Source: Arthrobacter sp. OVS8
GTDB lineage: Bacteria > Actinomycetota > Actinomycetes > Actinomycetales > Micrococcaceae
NCBI GenBank assembly: GCA_028370155.1
Contig: CP116670.1
Span: 992,001 to 1,056,000 of the forward strand
DNA length: 64,000 nucleotides
Reading direction: 5' to 3'
The position numbers were made by a program, and so were the translations under genes. Shown one piece after another: positions 8,680 to 17,328 of the stretch. How positions within the stretch are numbered: position 1 is the stretch's first letter; every line of letters starts with the position of its first letter. Below the pieces are notes generated by a model. That model was not told the DNA's origin, ran no database searches, and worked only from the letters and a program-made list of their open reading frames with translations.

Positions 8680-8900
8680 GGTTAGTCCGTTCGTCCGCGG
8701 CAATCGTTGGAGGAGGTGGCCAGCCTAGTCGTCCCGGACGCCCGCGACAAGGACGTCGAACCCGGTAACAGCGTCGGGTTGCCCTGAGCTATCGGCGATT
8801 GTCGTGGACACGGAACGGCCCGGAACTGGGCCCGATCCGAGACTGCTGTTCCTACAGCCCCTATCCTTCGCTGTCGCCAGCCGGCGCCCCGCGGTTGAGC

Positions 8901-9419
8901 TCACGGAGCGCCGACGAGGAACGAACAGCCCGTGTGGACTATCTCGTGGAATTCGTGGATTTTTGTCGAAGGGATTTCCTTGGGGTTGTCGGGTTCTTTC
9001 ATTTCGACTTCGGCCGGCGCCTGGATGAGTGCCAGAAGGCCGGCCTCCAGTGCGGGGCGAATTCCTCGCGGCATCCGGTGAAACTGTCATCGGGAAACCG
9101 TCCGGCATGACGTCGGCGCTCAGGTCGGGGCCGTCGTTGAGGGCGAGTCCGGTGGACTCGAGCCTCAGGTTGTATAGCGGGACCGGCACCAGATTCGATT
9201 CCGTTTGTGTACACGTAGGAGCCAGACCACGGGTTACGTGCGGTTCCGCTAGCAGGGACCCTTGGGCGCCGACCAGGCAGTGGTGGATGTTGCTGGTGTC
9301 TAGAGCGATCTTCGGTGGCGCCGCCCATTGCGCCGGCTGGTCCACCTGGCCGGTCTTCTTGCCCTGATATTTGGAGACCAATCCAAGAGCCGCGAGATAG
9401 TAGTGCCGATCAGTTCCAC
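8901..9419 (-). CDS. Hypothetical protein (frameshifts)
   Basis: Probable start GTG 9419, with AGGAG 8 bp upstream, giving VELIGTTISRLLDWSPNI. The reading then moves to the frame with PPKIALDTSNIHHCLVGA, NLRLESTGLALNDGPDLS and MPDGFPMTVSPDAAR. It moves again to LEAGLLALIQAPAEVEMK ... IVHTGCSFLVGAP and stops at 8901. About 172 residues if two single-base breaks (near 9350 and 9062) are repaired. I do not recognise the family. Pieces in all three frames look protein-like and follow each other without overlap, which supports one gene. Low certainty. Confidence 0.4.
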
Positions 9420-9735
9420 GTGGCTGATCTCCTAGGCGCCGAAGCCCTGGAAACAGGTCCTTGTTGGGCTTCGCGCGGCTGCTTCGCCGCATAAGGGCAT
9501 GCTTTGGAAGAGGTGCTGCATCATCGTGTGCGTTCGCCGAACTGCCCGCCAAGCTTTCCTGCAGGGCGTCGGACCCGACAACGGCCTCCGCCGAGGAAAG
9601 CGTGGACCCTGTCTGCTCGCCATGGGGGCCCGCCGGGACCCGGACATCGCAAGCTGTTCACTGCCGCGGATGGTAGCTAGCATGAAATTGTGATCCTCGG
9701 CAACCCGCCGGGGCCGCACCCCTAGGAGGAACACC
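9420..9735. other. Intergenic, no gene seen
   Basis: The minus-strand open frame that covers this stretch is antisense to csbD further on. I found no other support for a gene. Confidence 0.35.
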
Positions 9736-9911
9736 ATGGGTCTGGGTGACAAGATCGACCATGCGGCTGAAAAGCTTGCCGGCAAGGGCAAGGAAGCCGC
9801 AGGACAGGCAAGGGCGACGATCGCCTCAAGGCCGAGGGCCAAGGCGATCAAGTTAAGGCGGACCTGAAGCAAGCTGGCGAAAAGGTAAAGGACGCCTTCA
9901 AGAAAGACTGA
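9736..9911 (+). CDS. CsbD family stress protein (frameshift)
   Basis: Start ATG 9736 with TAGGAGGA 6 bp upstream. The reading MGLGDKIDHAAEKLAG then KGKEAAGQA moves by one base near 9810. It continues GDDRLKAEGQGDQVKADL and KQAGEKVKDAFKKD and stops at 9911. This is the whole CsbD-like domain (about 58 residues), a small hydrophilic helical protein induced by general stress in many bacteria. The shift is in AAGGGC, probably one lost base. It is the first of several stress-type genes on the island. No island-type palindrome is obvious upstream. Confidence 0.8.
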
Positions 9912-10399
9912 TGACCGTGCCCACATCTGGACCCGGAAGGCTGCCTTTGCACGACCTTCCGGGCCCACCAAGGCAGGTCCGCGGGTGACGTACCTTGACC
10001 TGTCGCTTGGAAGCCCTCGTACACGATCGCAAGCCGTAATTCTCTTCCTCCAGAAGACTTCTTCGCCGACAACCCCTCACTCACGGACGCTGCACAACAC
10101 GACCTGCCAACGGCCGCCCCTCATGTTTGCTGGCCGGGATGCCGGAGCGAAGTGTCTGAGGCGACTTCGCGCACATTCCAATCCCCGGGGTGCAAACCCT
10201 CGTAACAACGCGGCCAGCTACATCGACGGTGTCTTCAAGTGCGCGTATCGCTATCGGAGCTGTCCGGAACAACGACGGGGCAAATCCACGCCAGCATACG
10301 GTTTCAGCCAGCCACCGTATGCGTCCGAGAATACGTGACTGACGGCCCGCCCAGTACCGGGCCTCGTGCCTCTGCTTGGCAGGTGCACGGCGGTCTTAG
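9912..10399. other. Intergenic, no gene seen
   Basis: No ORF with a ribosome site or recognisable product on either strand. Confidence 0.4.
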
Positions 10400-10925
10400 T
10401 TCTAGGCGCGGTCAATTTTGCCGGCGCCGCTGGGTGGAGTGCCGAGGAGGTCCGCCTGTTCCTCATTGGCTGCCCTGTTCCAGTCTCTGCGTCGAACTCC
10501 GTCCGGAAGACGATCCAGAGTTACAGCAACGAGACGATGACGCCGCCGATCGCACCGTACGTTTTGTCGTAGTTGTTGAAGTTGGCCACGTAGAAGGCGA
10601 AGGCGAGGGAGGCGAGCAGGAAGATCACCAGGGCGATGGCCGATCCAAGGCTCATCCAGCGGAACTTCGGCTGCTTCACGTTTGGGGTGGCGTAGTAAAG
10701 GATGGCGATCGCAAGGATCACGAGCAGCAGGATCACCGGCCATTTGAGAATGTTCCAGGCGGTGAGGACGGCGCCGCCCAGGCCGATGGCGTTGCCGACG
10801 GACTCGGCCACCGGGCCGCTCAGGACCCGCCAGCGTCAGCCCTTCCGCGGAGCTACTGCTCAGCTGCTCGGCCGGCTGGCGGACCGCCTCGACGTTCATC
10901 GGGTTAACACATCGGCCGGCCGCCC
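10400..10925 (-). pseudogene. YihY/BrkB family membrane protein, C-terminal part only
   Basis: The minus strand reads VLSGPVAESVGNAIGLG, then WNILKWPVILLLVILAIA, TPNVKQPKFRWMSLGSA and NFNNYDKTYGAIGGVIV. These are the last transmembrane helices of YihY/BrkB proteins. After VSLL the frame hits TAA where the family has LLWLW, and the tail FDAETGTGQ...RAANEEQADLLG needs another shift. The N-terminal half, normally several helices, is missing beyond about 10920. The stop, the shift and the missing N-terminus point to a genuine pseudogene and not only sequencing error. It follows the DUF3618 gene of the adjacent operon. Confidence 0.75.
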
Positions 10926-10964
10926 GGCGCATGTGCGCAGGGAGGCCGCCGGGTTCAGGCGGGA

Positions 10965-11561
10965 CTAGAGCTGCTGGACGTTGTCCTTGGCCTCGGTCGT
11001 CCGGTCCTTGACGTCCGCCACGGCGCCCTGGCCCTCGGCCTTGACGTGCTCGGTGGCGTCGGTGGCTGTTGCCTTGACGTTCTCCATGGCCTCCTGTGCC
11101 GGCTCGCGGAGCCCTTCGGCCACGTTTTTGGCGGCCTCCGTGAGTTCCGTGGTGAGCGGTTCGGCCGCGGACTTCAGGGCATCCGCGGCTTCGCGTTCCT
11201 TCTGGCTGGCCGGGATCAGGGAGGAGACCAGCAGGCCGGCGCCGAAAGCGATCAGTCCTGCCGCCAGCGGGTTGCCCTGTGTTTTGGTCCTGAGTTGGGC
11301 GGGGGCATCCCCGATCGCGGCTCCGGCGTCGCTCAGGTGCTCCCCGGCGCTGCCAGCGGCCGAGTGCATGGTGCCCGCAGTGTGGTCGGCAGACCCCATG
11401 ACTTTCTCCTTCGCACCGAAGACCGCGTCTTTGACTCTGTCCGTTTGCCGCTGGACGATGTGGGACGGGGTGACCTTGTCCGCTACGGCATCGACGTTCG
11501 TGCCCAGCCGCGCGCGGGTTGCTTCAATATCTGCTCGGATGACATCCGGGTTTTCACTCAT
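10965..11561 (-). CDS. DUF3618 domain protein
   Basis: 198 residues, unbroken. The N-terminus NPDVIRADIEATRARLGTNV is the DUF3618 signature found in actinobacterial envelope operons. A Gly/Ala-rich middle with TAGTMHSAAGSAGEHLS is followed by one membrane segment (LAAGLIAFGAGLLVSSLI, about residue 100). The long tail is Ala/Glu/Lys-rich and probably helical (AEPLTTELTEAAKNVAE, VKATATDATEHVKAEG). Last intact gene of a minus-strand operon with the holin-X and apolipoprotein-like genes, 18 bp after the former. The role is unknown; the grouping suggests envelope maintenance under stress. Confidence 0.85.
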   Translation of the reverse strand: MSENPDVIRADIEATRARLGTNVDAVADKVTPSHIVQRQTDRVKDAVFGAKEKVMGSADHTAGTMHSAAGSAGEHLSDAGAAIGDAPAQLRTKTQGNPLAAGLIAFGAGLLVSSLIPASQKEREAADALKSAAEPLTTELTEAAKNVAEGLREPAQEAMENVKATATDATEHVKAEGQGAVADVKDRTTEAKDNVQQL

Positions 11562-11579
11562 CGTGTTTCCTCGCTGTAC

Positions 11580-12001
11580 CTAGGGAGTGGGCTTGAGGGT
11601 GGGCGGGATTTCCTGAAGCGTCTCGGCGGTCTGGGGCATGCCTTTGATCGCGCTGAGTTCCTTGCGGCCCATGGCCGCCAGGATGGCTGCGACGACGCCC
11701 CAGATTACGGCGACGACGACGGCGGACCAGCCGAGCCCCATTACCGTCCCGAGCGCCCACCAGAGCGCCAGGGACAGGAACAGGAGGATGAAGTGGCCTG
11801 CGACGCCGGCACCCGCCAGCATCCCGGCGCCCTTGCCGGCGCGGGTCGCGGACTGCTTGAGTTCGACCTTGGCCAGCTCCACTTCCTGCCGCATCAGGGT
11901 GGACATGTCCCGCGTGACATCGCCCAGGAGATCGCCGAGGAGGCCGTCTCCGCCTTCCCCTGCGCGTCAGTTGGAGGCGGCTCCGGTACCTGGTGGCTCA
12001 T
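11580..12001 (-). CDS. Actinobacterial holin-X / DUF1469-type membrane protein (frameshift)
   Basis: Start ATG 12001 overlaps the stop of the upstream gene (ATGA), indicating translational coupling. MSHQVPEPPPTDAQGK is followed, after restoring one base near 11945, by LLGDLLGDVTRDMSTLMRQE. VELAKVELKQSATRAGKG follows, then two hydrophobic helices (FILLFLSLALWWALG and SAVVVAVIWGVVAAILA). This matches the phage_holin_3_6/holin-X family, small membrane proteins with an amphipathic N-terminal helix, often beside DUF3618 proteins. The holin activity implied by the name is not demonstrated. About 140 residues in full. Confidence 0.8.
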
Positions 12002-12786
12002 AGCTGGCCGCCTTCCCGGTTCGACAAGGGAACATCATCCCGAAGGGTGGCATCAGCCGCCGTGCCGGAGGGCAATGTCTGGGTCGACACAGGACCGGAC
12101 GTGCCGGGAAGGGCCGGCTCGTCGAAGAACCGGTCGCCGGCTCCTGCGGCGATAACCGTCTCCTGGTGGGCGGGTGCCGCTGCCGGTGAGGACAGATGTG
12201 AGGGCTTCGACGGCGCCTGCTGCGTGTCCGGGGCTCCGGCCTGCAGGCTTCGTCCGAGCCGGCCGGCGAGGAGTCCGGCACCGGCTGCGGCCAGGAGGAA
12301 TGTCCCGGGGCGCTGACGTGCGAAGGACTTCACCTCCTCCAACAGTGATCCGGGATCCCGGTTCTCGAGCCAGGAGGCTACTGACTGGGACCGCTCGGCA
12401 GCCTGACGGACAAGGTCTGTTGCGACGCCGGGTTGATCGGAGGCATCGGCCATAATGGTCAGCTGCGAAGAGATTGCACGGATCCCTTCCGCAGCCTTCT
12501 GCTGCTGCGTGCCGGCCTGGTCGGTCAGATCGGACTTGGCCTGGTGCAGGAGGTCCTTGGCGTTGGTCTTCACCTCGGCCGCTACGTTGGAGGCTTCTGT
12601 CTTGGCGGTCTCGGCCACATTCTGGGCGGAGTCTGCGGCCTGGCGCTTCACATCGGCGGCCTCATCCTTCGCTGCTTCCTTCTTGGACGCAGAGCCCGCC
12701 ACACCACCGGAGGGCATTGTCCCTGTGCTCGGGTACTCATCAGCGGACGCTGAGGGAGTCGTCTGGGGCCATTGGTTCTCTGTCAT
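11998..12786 (-). CDS. Apolipoprotein/LEA-like protein with a membrane segment
   Basis: 262 residues, unbroken, ATG 12786. Residues 30-110 are repeats of Ala/Lys/Glu/Asp helices (KKEAAKDEAADVKRQAADSA, NVAETAKTEASNVAAEV), like late-embryogenesis-abundant or apolipoprotein amphipathic helices. Then comes a region like other actinobacterial envelope proteins (AISSQLTIMADAS, FARQRPGTFLLAAAGAGLLA) with one membrane helix at about 175-190. The tail is Pro/Ser/Thr-rich. It is first in the operon, and two copies of the island palindrome lie 68 and 92 bp upstream, so it is probably controlled by the divergent MarR gene. The LEA comparison is compositional only. Confidence 0.75.
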   Translation of the reverse strand: MTENQWPQTTPSASADEYPSTGTMPSGGVAGSASKKEAAKDEAADVKRQAADSAQNVAETAKTEASNVAAEVKTNAKDLLHQAKSDLTDQAGTQQQKAAEGIRAISSQLTIMADASDQPGVATDLVRQAAERSQSVASWLENRDPGSLLEEVKSFARQRPGTFLLAAAGAGLLAGRLGRSLQAGAPDTQQAPSKPSHLSSPAAAPAHQETVIAAGAGDRFFDEPALPGTSGPVSTQTLPSGTAADATLRDDVPLSNREGGQL

Positions 12787-12844
12787 CGTTGCTCTCTTTC
12801 AGGAAGGGTCCGCAGGTGAATCCTGAACCCGCAGTGCCGGTGAA

Positions 12845-12888
12845 TTAGTAAGCACGGTTACTAATTAGATAGTAAGCACACTTGCTAT
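12845..12888. promoter_or_regulatory. Island operator pair S1/S2 in front of the apolipoprotein-like operon
   Basis: S1 is TTAGTAAGCACGGTTACTAA (12845-12864) and S2 is ATAGTAAGCACACTTGCTAT (12869-12888). Both are imperfect 20-bp palindromes with centres 24 bp apart. The same motif recurs in front of many island genes. They lie 60-100 bp upstream of the minus-strand start at 12786. Confidence 0.75.
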
Positions 12889-12929
12889 TGGTTGCGCAAG
12901 ACATATTTGCCTCAGGGCCAGCGTGGGTC

Positions 12930-12983
12930 AATGGACCCCGCGCCCGAGGATGCGCACAATGGACCCGCGCCCGAGGATGCGCA
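12930..12983. repeat. Tandem 27-bp duplication
   Basis: AATGGACCCCGCGCCCGAGG plus ATGCGCA occurs at 12930-12956 and again, with one C fewer, at 12958-12983. It lies between the two operator pairs of the marR divergent promoter and increases their separation. Confidence 0.8.
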
Positions 12984-13009
12984 TAATAAGCAGGCAGCAC
13001 TTACGCGCC

Positions 13010-13051
13010 TGGGTAAGCACGCTTGCCAAACAGTTACTAAGCATGCTTAGT
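13010..13051. promoter_or_regulatory. Island operator pair S3/S4 in front of marR
   Basis: S3 is GTAAGCACGCTTGC within 13010-13029. S4 is ACTAAGCATGCTTAGT (13036-13051), a perfect 16-bp palindrome. The centres are again 24 bp apart, as for S1/S2. S4 is 77 bp upstream of the marR start, consistent with autoregulation. Confidence 0.8.
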
Positions 13052-13120
13052 GTAGAGTTACGCAGCTGTTCACTCGGGTCGTGACAACGCCGAGCCCCAG
13101 CACAGATCAAAGGAGACATG

Positions 13121-13589
13121 ATGCTTGAAGGCCGCCATCCATGCCCCTAGACCCCGAGGCCAACGTCCGGGACGGCTACCTGCTTCTTACTACAGCGGCC
13201 CGCCTGGTCCAGCGCCGCCACGATGACGCACTCGCACCTCTGGGCCTCACACGGGCCGCAGTCATAGCCCTCAAAGCTGTCGCGGCCTGCCCGCTGAATC
13301 AAGAACAGCTTGCCGCGAAAGTGTACGTACAAAGCCAGACTCTCGGCCGCGTCTTGACCCGCCTGGAGACAGAAGGCCTGATTACCAGGAAACGGGACCT
13401 GCTTGACCGCCGGCAGTTCCAGGTTCAGATAACCCCTCCGGTGAAGCAGTCCTCAGGGCGGCCCGGGAGGCTGAAGACGCCGCCGTATCCGCAGACTTCG
13501 ACGGGTGGGCAATCCTCTGGGAACAACTCGCAAGATTCGTGGATTCACTCCAAAGTCCGCGTCCACCGCGGCGTCCGACCCGCCACTGA
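13121..13589 (+). CDS. MarR family transcriptional regulator (frameshifts)
   Basis: Winged-helix repressor. The core from 13141 reads MPLDPEANVRDGYLLLTT, RHDDALAPLGLTRAAVIAL, LNQEQLAAKVYVQSQTLGR (recognition helix region), VLTRLETEGLITRKRD, then the wing LLDRRQFQVQITP. After one lost base near 13435 it continues GEAVLRAAREAEDAAVSADF to RPPRRPTRH and stops at 13589. About 155 residues, normal for MarR. The ribosome site AAAGGAG fits a start at ATG 13121, which needs one more base before 13141; ATG 13141 is the fallback. Four palindromes upstream, and the same motif elsewhere on the island, make it the best candidate for the island regulator. Confidence 0.85.
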
Positions 13590-13894
13590 TCCGCCCCTTC
13601 GAGGCAGCCCTTCCACTGCATCGACGATCACGACCTGATCAGTGTCCAGCTGATTTAGGCGCGGATAAGTGTCTAAACGAGTCAAGGCACGGCGGCCACT
13701 TGGGGTGGACGACCTAATGCTGCATAGTTGCTGGGCCTCTGTGGGACCGAAGAAACGGCCGTATTTGCGGCCAATTCACCTGCCGTCAGGTCGATCAGGC
13801 AAACTCGCACGCCCGAGGTCCGGAACACGAACAACCCAATCGCCCTCCCTCATGACTTGCCGCAGGTCCGGCCCCGGATCGGATCCGTTCCCCA
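13590..13894. other. Intergenic, no gene seen
   Basis: Convergent region between marR and the minus-strand gene at 13895. Nothing recognisable. Confidence 0.4.
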
Positions 13895-14089
13895 TTAGTC
13901 GGCCCGGGACTTCGGCTCAACGGGATCGGCGCCCTCTTCCGGAGTGCCCATATCCGGGTCAATCTTGTTTGCTATGTCCCCGGCGAGCGAGTCCCTCGCG
14001 GACACGTCTTCGGGCTGCCCTTCGACGGGATCGCCTTCGCGGCCATCCGCAGCGCTTCCCGGCTTCCGTGTTATATCTCCGTCACCCAT
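13895..14089 (-). CDS. Small acidic hypothetical protein
   Basis: 64 residues from ATG 14089, with a good AAGGAGG about 8 bp upstream. It starts MGDGDITRKPGSAADGRE and ends GADPVEPKSRAD. It is strongly hydrophilic and acidic, without cysteine or membrane segments, probably disordered. I do not recognise a family. It lies downstream of the similar acidic gene at 14186-14608 in the same orientation, so the two may be cotranscribed. Confidence 0.55.
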   Translation of the reverse strand: MGDGDITRKPGSAADGREGDPVEGQPEDVSARDSLAGDIANKIDPDMGTPEEGADPVEPKSRAD

Positions 14090-14185
14090 GTCTTGCCTCC
14101 TTGAAATACACGAAACGATGATCGGTTGTACCCGTCCCGGCACATTCACGCACGGGCCGAGCATCTTTTGGTGTGGTTCGTACCC

Positions 14186-14608
14186 TCACCCGCGGCCCAT
14201 GGAAACAGTCGGGTCCTCGTCCGCCTCTGACGGGTCGGCGCGGAGTCCTTCGGGGCGGTCCGGCTCCGGCAGGCCGCCGAACCCGGGCACACCCTGCGGG
14301 GGACCTGGGACGAAACCCTCATCTGCTGTTGCTTCGTCGCGGGATGGTGCAGGGGCATGGTGGTCAGTGTCGTTGTCGACTCCGGGGCTCTCCGGGCCGT
14401 TCTCCGACACGGGATCGTCGGTGCGGCCTGCCGACCCCCGCTCGGCCGCCTCCGCACTGGATCCCTCGCTGATCGACGAGTGGCCCCTAGTCGTCTCGTC
14501 GGGGTCTCCGGGCTCCGGGACGTGGCCGTCGTCGGTCCGCTCCGACAGCCCCGCCAGGTCCTTGAGAGCGTGTTCGGCTGCTCCGCGGACGTTGTCTCCA
14601 ATTCCCAT
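14186..14608 (-). CDS. Acidic low-complexity protein with a short helical N-terminus
   Basis: From ATG 14608: MGIGDNVRGAAEHALKDLAG, a short helix resembling the start of CsbD-like proteins. About 110 residues rich in Asp/Glu/Pro/Ser follow (PEPGDPDETTRGHSS, DPSEADEDPTVSMG). It is probably intrinsically disordered. The 3' end is uncertain because such sequence stays open in several frames. One copy of the island palindrome lies 59 bp upstream of the start (14659-14677), suggesting it belongs to the MarR regulon. Confidence 0.5.
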   Translation of the reverse strand: MGIGDNVRGAAEHALKDLAGLSERTDDGHVPEPGDPDETTRGHSSISEGSSAEAAERGSAGRTDDPVSENGPESPGVDNDTDHHAPAPSRDEATADEGFVPGPPQGVPGFGGLPEPDRPEGLRADPSEADEDPTVSMGRG

Positions 14609-14658
14609 CAGCTTGCCTTTCCCTTTTGGTTCTGCGCGCGACGTTGACAACACCAGAA

Positions 14659-14677
14659 TTATCAGCACGCTTACCAA
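14659..14677 (-). promoter_or_regulatory. Island operator S5
   Basis: On the minus strand TTGGTAAGCGTGCTGATAA. It matches the island consensus in the left half and the CTGATAA variant on the right, as in S7, S9 and S10. The centre is 59 bp upstream of ATG 14608. Confidence 0.65.
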
Positions 14678-14934
14678 TAGTCCATAGCCGGCTACGGGCA
14701 GCGATGTCGCGGATACGGACGCCTCTGGCCGGGGGACGAAGCAGCGATGCCTCAGGGTTTGTTCGACGCCGCTCCAGACTCGGCCTTGAACGGCCCGTGT
14801 GGCGGATCCGTGCCGGGGTCTTCTGTTCGAATCCCCGGGGAGCGGGAAATCTTGCCGGATTCGCGGCCGGGCGGGTGCCCCGACCTGCGCTTTCGTACTG
14901 TCATCAATGTCCGGGAACGAAGAAGTATTGAATT

Positions 14935-14948
14935 ATAAGCAAGCTTAT
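14935..14948. promoter_or_regulatory. Island operator S6 upstream of the sigma factor
   Basis: ATAAGCAAGCTTAT: arms ATAAGC/GCTTAT around AA. The centre is 70 bp upstream of ATG 15012. It is shorter than the other sites but shares the TAAGC/GCTTA core. Confidence 0.55.
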
Positions 14949-15011
14949 GTTTTCCTGCTTCTAAGTCCTGCCACGGGCTTACCGAAACCCATGGTCAAAG
15001 GACATGCTGAC

Positions 15012-15780
15012 ATGGATGAATCCAAAAACTACTCGTCCCGGAACGGGCAGCTCCGTGAGGCATTCCAGAACCAGCTGGTACTGGAATACCTGGATCTGGC
15101 GCAATCGCTGGCAACGCGTTTCGCGGGCAGGGGGCGTGAAAGGGAGGATCTGATCCAGGTGGCCTATCTGGGCCTGGTCAAGGCGGCCCGGGGTTCGACG
15201 AATCCCGGGGAGTCAGTTTTCCGGGCTACGCCGCGCCCACCATCACCGGGGAGCTGAAGCGATATCTACGGGACCGTTGCTGGGTTGTCCGGCCCCCACG
15301 GAGCGTTCAAGATCTGCGTGCCCAAATTCTTCTCGTGGAGCCGGAATTGACCCAGTCCCTGGGCCGGAACCCCACGCCCGCCGAAGTGGCGCGGCAGTTG
15401 GGCGTGCCTGTCCGGGCTGTCGGTGAGGCTTTGGCCGCGGCCTCCAGCATGCGGCCTGATTCACTGGATGCCGCGGATCCGCACAGCGAAGGTCCGCCGC
15501 CGGCAGAGGGGTCGCGGTGCAGGATCCGGCGTTGGGGCGGCTGGAAGAACTCATCTGCCTCAGTCAGGCCATAGGAAAGTTGTCGGTTCCCGATCGGGAG
15601 CTCTTGTATCGCAGGTACTTCTGTGAGGAAAGCCAGTCGGAGCTGGGCAGGCGGTTCGGGGTGTCGCAGATGCAGATTTCCCGCCGGCTCGCGCGCGTGC
15701 TCGTGTGTCTTCAGGAGCGGTTCTCCGAGGCGGAGGTTCACCGCAAGCCGAGCTCGCGGACCGCTTCCAATACTTCCTGA
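15012..15780 (+). CDS. SigB/SigF-type RNA polymerase sigma factor (frameshifts)
   Basis: Group 3 sigma factor, the type used for general stress or sporulation-like programmes in actinobacteria. Region 2: LVLEYLDLAQSLATRFAGRG then EREDLIQVAYLGLVKAARG. After a shift near 15195 come FDESRGVSFPGYAAPTITGE, LKRYLRDRCWVVRPPRSVQ (region 2.4/3.0) and TPAEVARQLGVPVRAVGEAL. After a second shift near 15512 comes region 4: LSVPDRELLYRRYF and SELGRRFGVSQMQISRRLAR, the helix-turn-helix. About 256 residues, normal length. ATG 14991 is an alternative start. No anti-sigma or anti-anti-sigma gene is adjacent, so the operator at 14935 may be the main control. The 3' end overlaps the convergent gene by 43 bp. Confidence 0.85.
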
Positions 15781-16677
15781 ACGGACACGCCCAGCAGCGC
15801 CGGGTCCGGATCCCGGGCGAATGTGTCGCCCCGGCGAAGCTCCGGCTTAGTGAGCGCGATGTGCGGCCCCGGCGGCGGACCCCATTCCTCCGGCGTGGCG
15901 GGCCCGAAGATCACCACGGAGGGGCGGCCGAAGGCGGACGCCAGGTGGGCCGCTCCCGTGTCGGCGGTGATCACCAGGCGCGCCGCCGCTATGAGCGCCG
16001 CAAACTCCCCAGCGATTGCCTCCCGGCGAGGACCGAACCTTCACCAGTTCCCGACTGCAGTGCGACTCCCAGGGCGCGGTGTCGCTCTGCTGTTCCGCCC
16101 GAGAACACGATGCCGTGTCCGGTCCGCTGCAGCTCAGCGGCGACGGCGGCGAAACGCTCCGAAGGCCATAACCGGCTGCCGTAGGCAGCGCCGACGTGGA
16201 CGACGGTAGCCCCGGGCAGGTGTGTCGGGAAGCCTGGCGGGGCGAGGAACAGGTCCTGCGAGTCGGCGTCGATTCCGTGCCACCGTATCAGCCGCGTCCA
16301 GCGCTCCCGCTCGTGGATGCCCTCGAGCCAGGGTGGCCCCGACGCCTGGCCGGAACGGTGTGAGATGGTCCGGTTTGCCCGGAGGGCCTCGATGCGGCCC
16401 TGGCTTTCGGGCCCGCGGCCGTGAAGGTTGACGGCTACGTCCACAGTCCCGGGCCGCAGGGACAGCGGCTCGTCCAACCCGCGGGTCGGCAGCAGTTCAT
16501 AACCGCCGACCAAAGCGAGGGCCTCGTCGAGCCAGCCCTGCGCGGCATAGAGCAGTCGGTGCTCGGGGTAGGCGCGACGCAGCGCACGGAGGGCGGCACG
16601 GCCACGAGGAGGTCACCGAGCTTGAGCGCCCGCAGGACCAGCAGCACCGGCCTGCCGTCGTCCTGAAATCCGCCCAT
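15738..16677 (-). CDS. Glycosyltransferase family 9, heptosyltransferase-like (frameshifts)
   Basis: GT-B glycosyltransferase of the ADP-heptose:acceptor type (GT9). From ATG 16677: LVLRALKLGDLLVAVPP (family start xRxxxLGDxL). After a one-base shift near 16605 follow ALRGIE-type sequence and DVAVNLHGRGPES. The C-terminal half gives GATVVHVGAAYGSRLWPSE and, after a shift near 16025, ITADTGAAHLASAFGRPSVV (the D-T/S-G-x-x-H-L-A motif) and IFGPATPEEWG. About 315 residues. It is divergent from the gmhB-like gene and belongs functionally to the heptose cluster. Donor and acceptor are not known. Confidence 0.8.
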
Positions 16678-16773
16678 CGCGACCCCCTTTCCTTGGTTCT
16701 GATTCCGGAGTTTAGTCCCGGAGCGAACCCGTGGGGGTGTTTAGCGGGGGCGTCATCGGGGAACGGGGCAGTT

Positions 16774-17328
16774 ATGGAACCTTGCGATGGACCGTCCCTG
16801 CGGGCAGTCCTCTTCGACCGGGACGGGACCCTTATCCGCGACGTGCCCTACAACGGCGATCCTGCCCGAGTACGGCCCATGCCGCATGCCAGGGAGGTGC
16901 TGGAGCGCCTCAGGTCCCTGGGCATTGCCGCAGGTGTGGTGAGCAACCAGTCCGGGCTTGGCCGCGGCTTGCTGACGTACGGGCAGGTGACGGCTGTGAA
17001 CTCCCGGGTTGAGCAGCTACTGGGACCGTTTAACGTGTGGGAAATTTGTCCGCACAGCCCCGAGGACGGTTGCGGCTGCCGGAAGCCGGCGCCGGGGTTG
17101 ATCCACCGGGCCTGCAGGCGGCTGGGAATTTCGCCGGCCGAAGCCGCCTATGTCGGTGACATCGGCAGCGATGTTGAGGCCGCCCACGCGGCAGGAGTCC
17201 GGGGCATCATGGTTCCCACGCCCCTGACCCTGCCTGCAGAAGTTGACGCCGCGCCGGAGGTGGCTGATGACCTCCTTTCCGCGGTGAACCTCCTGTTGGC
17301 GGCGCCCTCCGGAAGGAATATCCCATGA
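16774..17328 (+). CDS. gmhB: GmhB-like HAD phosphatase (heptose bisphosphate phosphatase)
   Basis: About 184 residues from ATG 16774, unbroken. HAD motif I is VLFDRDGTLI (nucleophile and acid Asp). Motif II is VVSNQSGLGRG. The zinc loop CPHSPEDGCGCRKPAPG and motif IV AYVGDIGSDVEAA follow. The C-x-H...C-x-C zinc loop and the NQSGxxRG motif are typical of GmhB and the HisB N-domain. GmhB removes the C7 phosphate of D-glycero-D-manno-heptose 1,7-bisphosphate. The phosphoheptose isomerase and HldE-like genes in the same operon support this over histidinol phosphatase. Its stop overlaps the next start (ATGA at 17325). Confidence 0.85.
   Translation: MEPCDGPSLRAVLFDRDGTLIRDVPYNGDPARVRPMPHAREVLERLRSLGIAAGVVSNQSGLGRGLLTYGQVTAVNSRVEQLLGPFNVWEICPHSPEDGCGCRKPAPGLIHRACRRLGISPAEAAYVGDIGSDVEAAHAAGVRGIMVPTPLTLPAEVDAAPEVADDLLSAVNLLLAAPSGRNIP

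Noticed and set aside
9432..9971. Minus-strand frame with hydrophobic stretches that looks like a membrane protein
   Set aside because: It lies antisense to csbD; the hydrophobicity is the reverse reading of Lys/Ala codons.
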